A stretch of 64,000 nt of DNA from Datnioides undecimradiatus (GCA_008933995.1 WARS01000015.1:8080861-8144860); one strand, 5' to 3'. Positions 52,801 through 62,865 are shown, counted from the stretch's first letter. Translations and numbers: made by a program. The notes: generated by a model not told the origin, from the letters alone.

Positions 52801-54854
52801 GCATTATTTCTTATAGGGATTATCTCACTATTAACAGTGAGTTGAGACATCACACATCTGATCTGCTTATATTAGTGTACAGCATTGTATAAATCGGAAA
52901 ATATAACAATTATAACTGGGTGTAAATTATATTTTGACATATAGGTCCTTGAACTTTTAGCTGTATATTTATCAACAAAAGCAATTCACTCCATTTGATA
53001 CAATCTTACATCAATCAATGTGAACATGTAAGCCTTTGAAAATGTGTGTTCTTTACATATTGCTTATTTTCCATGTATTTAATTATCCAGGACTGTGGTT
53101 ACCCATCTGTATCGAAGTCTGTTTTGAAACGTTCTTTGTGAAGTTGACACACAGATGAAAAGCAACTAAGAGGCTATAGCCACTCATGGATCCGTGTGGA
53201 GTAAAATAACAGCTTCCCTTCTCTCTGCCAGCTCCGTGTGCCATACCAGACTGGTCAGGTCCCTAGGCAACTTGCATGTAGTGGCTGGAGACAGAGACCC
53301 AATGTGTTGTGAGCCATGTGGCAGCCATAGAGACACAGCCAGTGCTGCATCCAACACAGGCGCTCTCATCAACTTAAACATGGCACAGGTCCACCTGCAG
53401 GCAAGCTCCCTCAGACCGTCTCTGAGCCATATGGAGACTTGGGCTGCATTTGCACACAATCAAAAATTGAGTAGTTAAAAAATGATTTTCTACAGAGAAC
53501 AGATGTTTTCTATGCTGTCCAAACAAGGAAAAGTCATATTTAAATGGTTTCTCCTCTGTTTTGGCAGACATCTCGGCTTAAAAGATCATTTCATTGGTGC
53601 CTGTGTAAATACAGTCAATATCCATAGGCTCAGCATTCTCCCTCTTCCTCCTTTTTAAGCTCAAGACAGTGGTGGTATCATAATCACTTAATTTAGTTAG
53701 GCTGGGGTGTATCAACAAGGATTAAATGTTTAAGCAAATCTAATTGTGGTTTATCCACAAATTCTTTCAATCGGCTCTTTTTATGCAGTTAGGAATGGGA
53801 AAGATTTAGTTTAGATCTCCCTTATAATCATTTTAATCTGACAGTTGTTGACAAATCTGATGGGCAGATCTCTGAGGTATTGGAGAAGAAAATGACATTT
53901 GATTGAAGTTGAGAATTATACTTAGCTGGTTTCTGTAAATGAAATCCTCACTTGAATTGATTTAGTGCATTTAAACAGAAAAGAGATTACCTTTTTCGTT
54001 CAATCATGAAAACTGACAGAGGTAAAAGTTAGTTTGCCTTGTCATCAGTGTACCCTGTAAACTAGAGGTATGTTTGACATGACATGCTGTAAAATAAAAA
54101 CAAAATGTGTTATTTTTTTGTATTGCTGAACACTTAAAGCTTTATTTTTATTATTTACATCCAAATCTACTTAACATAGTTTCTTCCAAGTACAGGAAAC
54201 TGAACACGTATTTGCAGTCTTAATTTAAACCATGGTGGTGCAACCCAGCCACGGTTCCCCTCACTCAGATGTTGTACTAACATTATATTATACATTATAT
54301 AATCTGACATTATCCAGGACTAATATTTAATCCGCCTGAACCTGCTTGTGCACCACTGTCAGTTTACCAAATGAAGCGCTACATACCTTAGTCTCCTTCC
54401 TGCTTCTCTCTCCAGCTCTCCTTGCATGTTCTCTAAGAAAAGGGGTTTTCAGGTTATGACTGGCTATAGCTTCTCTGGCTGCTCACTGTGTTTTCTGCCT
54501 CTGCCCCATTCTGTATTCGTGTCTGCATCCTTTACTGGTGCTACTCTGAAATGTTCTTATTTCTTTTTCTTTCCACTTCTTTTGTATTTTTCACATGCAA
54601 CAGACGCACTGTCTCCAGAGGACGTAAAGCACGCAGCTCTTTGCAATCAATGCGATTTTCAAGGCTATGGTACCTATCTCTCCACTCTCTGTGCTAAATT
54701 TACTGTGTTTTTAAATGATTACAAATGTTATTGGATTAGATTAATTAAATGCTGCAATCTAAATCAATGAAAATTCTTCTTTTAATGCTAACTTTGTGTT
54801 TGTTTTCTTTATAGTCACTCCATACCCAAAGCTAGAGCTCCTCTGCTTCGGTGA
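43751..54854 (+). CDS. cdc14b: Dual-specificity phosphatase CDC14B
   Basis: Common exons are 45054-45144, 45793-45868, 46245-46337, 46430-46506, 46879-46945, 47031-47181, 47279-47509, 47616-47754, 48162-48327, 48440-48537, 52273-52320, 52415-52540 and 54815-54854. A likely optional exon is 54604-54669. With exon 1a this gives 503 residues (525 with the optional exon). The protein has the two tandem DSP-like domains of CDC14: an N-terminal pseudo-domain ([18 protein letters not shown]) and a catalytic domain with HCKAGLGRTG (Cys297, Arg303). That motif is split by the intron at 47510-47615. CDC14 removes phosphate from CDK-type Ser-Pro sites and acts in mitotic exit, DNA damage response and ciliogenesis. 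The basic tail ends [12 protein letters not shown]. The assignment to B over A rests on the exon 1a N-terminus and on the prxl2c/habp4/znf367 neighbours. All junctions are in frame, and no break was seen. Confidence 0.95.
44375..44837 (+). promoter_or_regulatory. cdc14b: Second (internal) promoter of cdc14b, upstream of exon 1b
   Basis: Between the two first exons lies a CG-containing block. It has CCAAT boxes at 44383-44387 (reverse), 44504-44508 and 44535-44539, a GC box GGGCGGGGC at 44470-44478, and an E2F-type site TCCCGCCAAA at 44544-44553, only a few bases after the last CCAAT box. CCAAT plus E2F is the usual make-up of cell-cycle promoters. It sits about 0.3-0.4 kb before the exon 1b start codon, as expected for a promoter with a 5' UTR. 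Confidence 0.65.
44838..44904 (+). CDS. cdc14b: cdc14b alternative first exon 1b (short N-terminus)
   Basis: The exon encodes [20 protein letters not shown] then IK plus one base, with donor GTGAGT. It ends in phase 1, exactly like exon 1a, and joins exon 2 as [11 protein letters not shown], which resembles the CDC14A form EFMKDRLYFATL. It lacks the basic cluster of exon 1a. The second ATG (codon 8, AAAATGA) has a better start context than the first (GTCATGT), so translation might begin there. The exon is supported by open frame, donor, phase and its own promoter. It has no direct match that I can recall among mammalian CDC14B first exons. Confidence 0.75.
48389..48409. repeat. (CA)n microsatellite in a cdc14b intron
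   Basis: A short CA run lies about 30 bases before the acceptor of the exon at 48440. The acceptor itself has a normal pyrimidine tract (CTGTCTGTTTTACAG). Confidence 0.92.
48538..51580 (+). other. cdc14b: Long cdc14b intron, first part
   Basis: This 3-kb noncoding stretch precedes the alternative last exon. It is AT-rich, with no repeat family recognised and no frame-compatible exon found by eye. The open frames around 49.7-50.1 kb on both strands are short, overlap each other and have no recognisable similarity. Confidence 0.6.
51581..51695 (+). CDS. cdc14b: cdc14b alternative last exon with a predicted transmembrane tail
   Basis: The pyrimidine-rich acceptor CTCCTTTCAG is followed by 115 bases that continue the frame of the exon ending at 48537 (phase 2, TC+A gives Ser). 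They encode [20 protein letters not shown] then [18 protein letters not shown] and a stop. The first 22 residues are strongly hydrophobic, so use of this exon would make a 470-residue CDC14B (456 from exon 1b) with a C-terminal membrane anchor in place of the basic tail. ATTAAA at 52031-52036 could be its poly(A) signal. The match of acceptor, phase and hydrophobic frame is unlikely by chance, but RNA support is needed. Confidence 0.65.
51696..52272 (+). other. cdc14b: Possible 3' UTR of the membrane-tail isoform, otherwise intron
   Basis: Sequence between the alternative last exon and the next common exon. It contains one ATTAAA at 52031-52036, followed by T/GT-containing sequence, which could serve as a weak poly(A) site. 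Nothing else was recognised. Confidence 0.4.
52541..54603 (+). other. cdc14b: cdc14b intron
   Basis: This is AT-rich noncoding sequence. Open frames at 53.2-53.5 kb on both strands overlap and show no recognised homology or good splice sites. Nothing else was supported. Confidence 0.6.
54604..54669 (+). CDS. cdc14b: cdc14b probable optional 66-nt exon (basic Ser/Arg-rich)
   Basis: A strong acceptor (TTTTTCACATGCAACAG) is followed by an open stretch encoding [20 protein letters not shown] then L. It enters in phase 2 and leaves in phase 2 (66 bases), so it can be included or skipped without shifting the frame of the last exon. The donor (TATG then GTACCT) is weak, which fits optional use. The basic, serine-rich content is like the neighbouring CDC14 tail. 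Inclusion adds 22 residues. Confidence 0.6.
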
Positions 54855-55943
54855 GCCCGTGGATCTGGAAATCCTGAGTTTTACATAAAATCCAACTTCT
54901 ATACAGCTGTACTACTCTTTGAGTAGATTTGAAAAAAGGTTGGAACAAACTTTAGCCAATGTGATGTATCATGGTAAATCATTTATAGATTGTTTGATTA
55001 CAAGTTATTTTACCCATAAGGCACTTTGGTTTTTGTATTTTTAACACCGCATCATGAAACAGATTTGTTTTAATCGTTGTCTGGTTGACAATACTTATTG
55101 AAGCATGCAGTAGCAAACATCAGATTAGACTTGTAACTACCAAACTGGCATTGTATGAATCCAAGACCTTTGACTTGAATGAAAGGAGCCTCTGTATGTT
55201 GATCTGCCCTTGATTTTTCTCAGCAACCATTCATTTGATGGACTTCACACTTATGGTCGCATGAAACGGTGAATACCCAGAGAAGTGCTGTGTTGAGGGC
55301 TGGCCCTTAAGATGTGCAAGACACATTTATTTGTAGTGAGTAACTACAGCTAGAAGTACATGCTGTGTGAAGAGGGGACGTCTAGTTAAGGGCATGCTGG
55401 GTACAGTTTTCTGTCTGTCTCTCTACAGTATATTCAAGAGCAGATGAAGAGAAGGAGACTGAAGATTATAACTTCACTATTTGTTTTGTCAAACCCAAAC
55501 ATTTCAAGCATCAGCAGTGTTGCTAGTAATACTATCACAGTATGAAAATGCTGTTGAGAGTATGTCATGCATTCCAACTTAGATTTGAGTGTTGTCCAGA
55601 AAAATCTGTGTTCAGTATCAGACCTAAAATTATTCACTATGCAAAATGACCCCTTTAAGAGTGTTAAATTATGGATTGAAGGCTTCATAATAGTTCCTGA
55701 AAGATTTTTTTATCTTTTGCATGCAAAATAATTTTGTATACACAAGTTACTGTGCAGCAAGACAAAAGACTTCTTTGGGATCTTTCTGCAGTCGTAGTAC
55801 TAATCAACTCATTAGTTGCTAATTAACACTAGTAGTTCTAATTGACAACATAACTAAAATGCCTGTATCAGTTAGCGTGGCCTTACAGTACATCTTTAAT
55901 GAGTTAAGAATGTTTTTGTATGTGACATTTTTAAATCAATGGT

Positions 55944-56012
55944 GAAGTAAAAAGTACAATATTTCCTTAAAATATAGTAGAGCAATGGTATAAAGTAGCA
56001 TAAATTGGATAT
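55944..56012 (-). repeat. Second copy of the percomorph repeat, in the cdc14b 3' UTR
   Basis: GTAAAAAGTACAATATTTCC is followed by TATAGTAGAGCAATGGTATA and AAGTAGCATAAATTGGA. This is the reverse-strand form of the repeat seen at 41725-41800 (usual form GTAAAAAGTACAATATTTCC then GTAGTGGAGTAGAAGTATAA). It lies inside the presumed cdc14b 3' UTR and is diverged, so it is old. Confidence 0.7.
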
Positions 56013-56515
56013 TTAAGAGTCTCAGATTTGTGAGGAAATGTACCTTGTACCTTTATGTCGCTGGTAATGACATTTGTATTGCTCAGGATCAAACGAAGCG
56101 TACTGTTAAGTGTGAGGTCGTTTAGATGAGTGGTTTGAGCTGTAAGCAACAATGCCAGAGGCCAAGCAACCTTTTTCTAAAATCAAGCACTGTGCAGCAG
56201 ATATGGTTTGGAATAAATACCATCAAGTCTTTGTTGGCAAGAATTTCCTTCCAGATACATTCTTGTGCACATTTGTACCTCCATACTCAATATCTGGCTT
56301 GTCTTTTATTGTCAAATACTTGTGAAGCTTTTCAGCAACTATATTTCAAAGACTGTAAATATGTCCACATTTGATATACTCAGTTTGTATTTTTTAAATA
56401 TTTTGTACTACGTTTGAATCATGCTATGAAACAAGTCAATGGTCCTGACGGGGCCTTGTCTAACTCATGTTCATAATCCACTAAAGACATTTGCTTGAAG
56501 CACATAGAATTTCTA

Positions 56516-56521
56516 AATAAA
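56516..56521 (+). terminator. cdc14b: cdc14b polyadenylation signal
   Basis: AATAAA lies about 1.66 kb after the last-exon stop, followed by a T/GT-rich stretch (TTTCACTGTCTGAGGTCTTTG). It implies a 3' UTR of about 1.7 kb (54855 to about 56540), which contains the repeat copy above. No clearly better earlier signal was seen. Confidence 0.65.
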
Positions 56522-56813
56522 ATGTACTCCAAGTATTTCACTGTCTGAGGTCTTTGTAACAAATGCTTAATGTAGCACAACATTAACGCAGTATTGAGCT
56601 GACACTTTCCTCATGTTTTTTTTTTAAGAACTAGAGACATTAGTTGTGATGCAGGGAGTTGGACACTGTCTGGCGTCAGCTCAGATGCATTTTGCCTACA
56701 AATGGAGAAACAGACCTAACTGGTGTCACATAATCTACTTCAATTGTTCAAATAATTGTTTCCAAAAAAAAAACAAAAAAAAAACATTCAGGTCAAAGAA
56801 ACTTTCAAAAGCG

Positions 56814-56819
56814 TTTATT
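56814..56819 (-). terminator. habp4: habp4 polyadenylation signal
   Basis: TTTATT on + is AATAAA for the minus-strand gene, 156 bases after its stop codon. The cdc14b site lies about 300 bases to the left, so the two genes end tail-to-tail. Confidence 0.7.
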
Positions 56820-56974
56820 CTCAGAATTGAATGCTGAACAGTGCCTTGGTGCAATAGAACAAAATGAAGTACAATAAAACCCCAAACCTTAAGAAGAGCA
56901 GAAACGTGTTTTCTAAGCGAGTGTCAAGTGCAACCAATATTCCCCACAGGAGATTAACGAAGAAGTGAATTCAG

Positions 56975-59762
56975 TTATCTTCCTGCTGATAGTGCTGGGA
57001 AGTCTTCAGGGTCATCTGGATTAGGAGCCATATCACCCACCTGGTGTGAGCAGAAATAGATACACTAAACAATACGGTACCAAAAACTCAAATTTTGGTT
57101 GTCTAACTGTGCTGTGCCATCGCTGTGGTGGTCGAAATGTTATACAAACATTGATTTGCTTTTGTCTCAATGAACCAAGAGTCAAGAACTTGCCTTCTCC
57201 AATATGGGTTTTGGTCTCTCTGGGCGAGAAGTTGGACCACCTCGTGCTCCCCTTCCTCGACCCCCACGACTGGGGCGTCCAAGACTCCCAAAATTGATGT
57301 CTAGGAGGGAGGTGATGTCATTCACAGACTTGCGGAGGAAGTTGCCATCATCCTCCATGTCCTCCACTGTCCCTTTGAGGTTCTGAAGATTGGAAGCAAA
57401 CTGTTACAGCCAGACAACATCCCTTTTAGCCATCATCTAAAGTCTGGCCAAGAGGAAAGCTCAGCAAAAGCCTGGGCAGAGTTGCCAATCACAGTTTAAA
57501 TAACCTTATCTTGACTGACATATTCCCTAGTTAGTACATTTCCTAAGGACCTTCATCTGGATGTTACAGTGAAACACCAGTGTAAGACAAGGCCAGTGAC
57601 TTAGTATTAAGAGCTTATTTGTAGACTACTAGTCACTTAGTGATACACTTTAACCAGGGCCGCTGTTTTCTTGTGAACAGATTATATTGAATGATTGCAT
57701 CCTCACCTCCAGGTGCTTTGACTGGTGGATGACCTTCGCTTTGGAGGGAATCTTGTTCTCTGCTTTGCGAATGTTAAACTCCACCTTGGGGCGACTCATC
57801 TCCTGCATGGCCTTCCACTCATCCAGGGTCATCTCCATGGCAACCTGGACCACCATCTCGCCATCCTCTTCCATTGCTCTATCACATTTAGGGACAAACT
57901 ACATCTGTCAGTACACTTTATTTTTGACATTTTTATCATCTTTGAGATTCTTAGATTGCTTCTCATGACAGGCCAACAAGCCATTGCTGTTTGCCCCCCA
58001 CCTCCATTTTAATTTGTTCATAAATAAGCCCAGGAACCAGCTGATGTGGGAGCTTACGGGTTCTGATTCTCCTCTTCCACAGGTATTTGGTGCTCCTCAG
58101 ATTTGACTTGAGAATCAGACGTCACCTCCATTAATTCACTTAAAAAGGGAACATGGACAAACAGAAATTAGTCTACATTGGGCTGGAGTGTATCGAGTGT
58201 CATTGCAATGTTGTAAATTAAAAGTACACTTACCTTGAAGCCTCTTCAACAGAGCCCCAGTTCCAGGGTCCTCTGCCTCCTCTCTTTTCCTCAGGGGAGA
58301 TACCCCTGCAATGAATGTTAGAAAAGTTGCCGATACACCATTATTTATAAAATAAAAGGTGGGGGGAATGCACCATTTTTAACCTGGAATGCTGCATGAA
58401 TAATAACAAAAGGGCTTACGTCCCATTGTGTCGATCATACTCTCTTTTGCCCCTTGGGTTGAAGTTGTCCAAGTCCCTGGTATATCCTCCTCCACCTCTT
58501 CCTCCTCCCCTCCTTCCTCTGATCCCACCTCTGCCCCTGAAGTCTGAGTCTGCATTATAGGAAGGCCTGGGGACCAGTCACATTTACAACACTTAATTCT
58601 TTAGACAGCTCCTGCAGTTCAAACTCAGCTATGACTTAGACAGTGATGGTTTGCACCATTTGTAAACTTAAGTTCAGGTCAGTCAGTTACAATTATGGAT
58701 GATTAGTTAATGATAAAATGTTGCACAATATTAATATTCATAAATTAGTGGTAAACCAATCACAAACATTGCATGCATTTCTTTTGTTGAAAATGTTGTT
58801 TACAATAACGGAATAATGAAAATTCCTCATTCACTGATAAGGGTTGGGGGTCTGGTGTGAACAAAATGTTACTTATGTTAGTGGTAGTGCATCTACACCA
58901 AAAACACTCTTTGGGAACCAGTATACAGACTTGAGTTTTAGTCACAGTACACATGATAATACATACTTGGGGACTGAAAACTCCTTTGGGTACTCCTCTT
59001 GGTTGGCTCTACGCTCCCCAATAACAGCCCTCTTCGTACCCCTCTGGGCCTCCTCTCTGCCATCTCTGTTCTCAGTCACTGGTCCAGGATGTACCTGCTG
59101 CTTACGGACTGAAGACAAAGAAAGCGTGGTAGTGATTTTGTGAGTGTAGTTTGTGTTTCCATCATATTTTTTTCTCTTTGTATGCCAATAATTTGAATGT
59201 TTGGGGCGGAAAGGAGCAAAATAACCCTTGTTGTGATCCTAGTTTTTGTACCACCTAAATCTTTATGTGGCTGGCTCTCCTCTCAGAAAAGTATACATTT
59301 AAATACAGACTGGAATATGCTATAAAATCGGGGGAATGTCATTTGGCTTCAGATAATTCCCCACCCTCACCCACCCAAACGGGATGCACATGTGCAGCCT
59401 CGCTGACCTTGCACCATCAGCAGCTGACAAAGCCTGAGCAAACTAACTACTCTTGGCTGGACTATCCAATCTAGAAATACCAGCAGATGCCAGAATGGTT
59501 TGGATTTGGGTTAATGCAGGCAAGCGGTCAACTCACCTGGAACCACTTGACCATCCGGCGCTACGGGGAGGCGCCTCTCCTTCTGGGTTTCCCTCTGACC
59601 AGGTTTTTTCTGCTTGCCTTTCTTCTCCTCTTCTTCCTTCTTTTTTTTCTTCCTCTCCTTCACCATTTCCACTTCGCTCATCAAGTCAAACGGGTCGGCA
59701 TCGTCATCCAACAGATTGCCGAACCTGTTCGCCACCACGCAACCGTAGGCGTCCGGCAGCAT
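56975..59762 (-). CDS. habp4: Hyaluronan-binding protein 4 / Ki-1/57 (SERBP1-like RNA- and ribosome-associated protein)
   Basis: Exons, in transcript order, are 59762-59537, 59108-58967, 58566-58420, 58305-58234, 58138-58058, 57878-57707, 57382-57194 and 57040-56975. They join into 364 residues (human about 413). The protein starts [20 protein letters not shown], matching the family motif CVVANRF. It then has a Lys/Glu-rich stretch, an RGG/Gly-rich box (about 133-160), KREYDRHNG, a TWGS-like [19 protein letters not shown] (about 238-249), [31 protein letters not shown], a second RG-rich patch and the end [17 protein letters not shown]4 and its paralogue SERBP1 bind RNA and inactive ribosomes, and Ki-1/57 is a PRMT1 and PKC substrate. 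The intron after exon 7 uses a GC donor. Compared with human, the N-terminal linker is shorter. Confidence 0.96.
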
Positions 59763-60150
59763 TTTTAGCCTGTGTATAGTGAAGAAAAAAGGGGCAGCGT
59801 TCAGAGAGTGATCCCCTCCTCAAGATGAACACATATCTTGCAGATAATTCACGGCAAAAACAAAGCTCTTGAAACGCCGATGTGCCTGCCCAGCTACAGC
59901 AAAAAATGGCTCAGGACGGTACTTCGCCTCCGCGATGAACATCCAACAAATGCCCGCAGTAGCTTGTCTACACTTTTAAATGTTTGCACGTGTGAAGGCA
60001 AGCGACGCCACGCCCCCTGCTTATCAATAGGCCATTCACTCATCAATATTCATTGCGCAGACCTGGCTCAAGTCCTCCGCCGGTGTTGGTGGATTATTCT
60101 CTGCTTAGTCAGGTCGCGCTGCTCGAACTGACACAATGACTAAAATCAAA
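59763..60150 (-). promoter_or_regulatory. habp4: habp4 5' UTR and promoter region
   Basis: Directly before the start codon the minus strand reads CCCCTTTTTTCTTCACTATA then CACAG and GCTAAAAATG. This looks like a splice acceptor 8 bases before the ATG, so a noncoding first exon upstream is likely. Its donor was not settled. CG-containing sequence at about 59.9-60.1 kb (GCGACGCCACGCCCCC on +) is the probable promoter. Confidence 0.45.
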
Positions 60151-62280
60151 CGGAGTTTTTTCAGCCTGGATAAATAAACACAAATCATTTTACAATAAAA
60201 GCATAAAAACACTTACATATTACTTTCTATTTGTTTTCATTTCAAGCTAATACTAACTTAATATTGCTAACACTGAGGATATCAGTGGTTATCTGGTGCA
60301 GGATAAAGCAAATTAAGGTCAGTTAAAGTTTGTGGTAATTAGAGTTTCGACAATAAACACTACAAACAATTTGTTTCAGTTTGACAGCTGCAAATAAATC
60401 CAACATCTTTCTTTTGTTTAGTACAAACTTATAAAAGTTTCACACAATTTAAAAGCTGGGTCAATGGTTTGGTGAGCAAGTGTTTGTATGCTACTTACTT
60501 ACCACATGACAGCTAGCTCACTATACTATTTTAGACTAGCTTAACCTTAGTTCTGAAAGATACATAAGTCCTCCACTTGCATTAGTCACAAAGCTTATTT
60601 TGCCAATTTCCTGGCATCACTCCATTGCTTTTGAATATTTTTTGACTTACATTTTATGTTGCATGTGAGTGGCAACCCCTGATGGTAATAATTTCTTACT
60701 CGGGTCAAACAATGTTTTTCTATTAAATATATTTTAAAAATAAAATAGTTATTCTGTCTTCTTTCCTTCTAAGCAGCATGTAGTTGGCATCACGCAGTGA
60801 GTAGTTACTGGATTTTCAACATGTTACAGATGTTAACGGTACTTGGCTAGTATGTCCTAGTAACAACGAAGTATAGGACCCACAACATTCCTATTGAATA
60901 CCTATAGTTTTTGAAGGCCAATCCATTCTTTATGACTAATCTACACTGTAAAGAAATATGCCTGCTTTCATTTAAATAGACATTTGTTTATGTATTTAAC
61001 TTAACTGTGTTTGGGAACGAAATGATTAGTAAGTAGTCTTAACTTTCCCATGTCATGATACAGTCTGGACATTCCCTTGAAGTCTGTATAATTGTGTAGG
61101 CCTACAGACTGCATAAACTTTGTAGGTCTCTGCAAACCTCAACATTACTTATGAACTGTATTTTTACCTAAATACTGATCAGAAGAACCTAATTTCCTTT
61201 CTAATTAGATAGCTTAAAAGACCATACAAGATATATCTATAAAGGTGTATGTAGGCTATTGTAATACATATAGAGTCATGTCATCAAAATTACACCTAAA
61301 TACTTAAAACTTGAATAAGCTGTGTCACTCTCAGTAGCAGGATGAGTCAGGATAAAATTTACAAACTTAACGTCACCTTGTGGTCACAGTGGAAAGTACA
61401 AATCTGTGGCGTGAACCTATGGTTTCAAGGGAATATGACTCTATTGGTATTAACCCATTTGTGCCCAAATTATTTTCAGAGTTGTAAGGCATATCATTTT
61501 ATCAGTTGAGTCCCTCTGAATCATGTTATGTATTTATTTTTTCCATTTTGTACTTGTTTTGAAGAAAATAGCATTTTTATGACTGGCAACAGTTGTTGCC
61601 TGTGGGGCAAAACGGGTTAATGCAAGCAAATATGACAGAGTGTAATCTGTGGGCTCCAAGAAATAAGGTCCTCAAAGTATTTCTACTTAAACCTGTTAGA
61701 CTGATCTAAAAATGACCAGATTAAATAACTGAAAATTATTATTTTTGTTAGTACATATAGGCCTCATCATCAAAATAATGTATGTCATACAATGTGGAAA
61801 ACAAAGATTATCAAACCTATGTGGATTATAATTCATTTACAATAGCAATAATGAACAGTGAATGAGTAAGAGAAATACAGACAGCTGGTAGTAGTGACTT
61901 CTGTTATATCACAGTGATTATAACTGAAATGATAGGACACAGCAAGAGACATGGCAATAATTTATATAGGCAGTTTTCTGAGGTGCTACTTCTGCATTAT
62001 AATTAAACCAGATTGGACACAATACTGTAAACAATGTCATTAAATTAAAATGTTACAACTGATAACATCATAAATCCAGGTTCGATTTTCAGATTTCATA
62101 CTCATACTTTCTAAGTGTACAAAGTCTTTTGAAAAACAACATATTGATTGCTTTAGGTGGATTTTTCATAAAAGGTTTTGTTGAAGTTATGGGTTTTTTT
62201 AACACAAACAACACAAATAACCCTAAGTTTCTGTTTCTTTTCTTCTCAAATAGTACAGCCTTTGTTCGTGTACTTCCTGT
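60151..62280. other. Intergenic region between habp4 and znf367
   Basis: This is AT-rich intergenic DNA between two divergent promoters. Apart from the MITE at 61450-61620 nothing was recognised: no exon-like frames, tRNA or tandem repeats. Confidence 0.7.
61450..61620. mobile_element. piggyBac-like MITE with TTAA target-site duplication
   Basis: TTAA at 61450-61453 and again at 61617-61620 flank a 163-bp element that starts CCCATTTGTGCCC and ends GGGGCAAAACGGG. The ends are imperfect inverted repeats (CCC...GGG). TTAA flanks with CCC-starting termini are the signature of piggyBac-family transposons. The element is too short to code, so it is non-autonomous. Near its right end is a near-palindrome, GGCAACAGTTGTTGCC (61585-61600). 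Confidence 0.75.
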
Positions 62281-62720
62281 GATTACGTAACTTTGGCGCC
62301 TCTGGGCCACCGTTTCTTTTCCCTTTAAACTGACCAAAAATGTAATAACATAAACAGACTTCTCAGCGCGGGAAAGACCCATCTGCTCGCATGCAGTGTA
62401 AAATTAACCGCCCTTCAGTCTCATTGGCTTCGCCGTGGCCGAATGTGTGCTCTGTTCGTCTTCATTGGACAATCTTGATGTCAGCGTGCAAGAGCGCGCG
62501 TCAAGTGTTCAAATCTCATTGGACAAAAACGTTACGACCCACCATAGCACACAGAGCGTCTCTGTTCTGCTGATTGGGCCAGAGGCTTGCTAGACTGTAT
62601 TAGGCTGCTACTATTGGTTATTTTTGACACGTGGGTTTGGATCGCTGCAGCCGATTGGTTCCTCAACTGCACAGGCGCGATTTTACAACGCGGGACAACG
62701 TTCCTGTGGGCTCACAGGTC
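62281..62720 (+). promoter_or_regulatory. znf367: znf367 promoter: bZIP site, E2F sites and six CCAAT boxes
   Basis: In order: a palindromic TTACGTAA (62283-62290, bZIP type), TTTGGCGCC (62292-62300, E2F type) and GCGGGAAA (62368-62375, E2F type). Six ATTGG boxes (CCAAT on the other strand) follow, all in the same orientation, starting at 62423, 62464, 62518, 62573, 62613 and 62654, with spacings of 41, 54, 55, 40 and 41 bases. TTCAAA at 62508-62513 is a CHR element (TTTGAA) in reverse. E2F plus multiple NF-Y boxes plus CHR is typical of genes expressed in S/G2-M, and human ZNF367 is a reported cell-cycle/E2F target. The transcription start is probably shortly after the last CCAAT box. Confidence 0.8.
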
Positions 62721-62838
62721 AGTTTAGACGACCCGCGGCGGCAAGTAGGGATCTTCTCGTCATCTTTACATTTGACTGAATCATTTGTGGATACTTTGTA
62801 GCGAACGGATCCGAGATTTTTTCCGTTTTACTTTGGAA

Positions 62839-62865
62839 ATGAAGGACATATTCACTCCAGACTAA
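62839..62865 (+). other. znf367: Short upstream ORF in the znf367 leader
   Basis: The frame from ATG to TAA encodes eight residues (MKDIFTPD) and ends 112 bases before the main start codon. The ATG has a purine at -3 and A at +4, so it could be used and could lower translation of the main frame. This assumes that transcription begins upstream of it. Confidence 0.5.

Noticed and set aside
62076..62092. GGTTCGATTTTC resembling a tRNA B box
   Set aside because: No matching A box, no cloverleaf arms and no pol III terminator at the right distance. No tRNA was found anywhere in the window.
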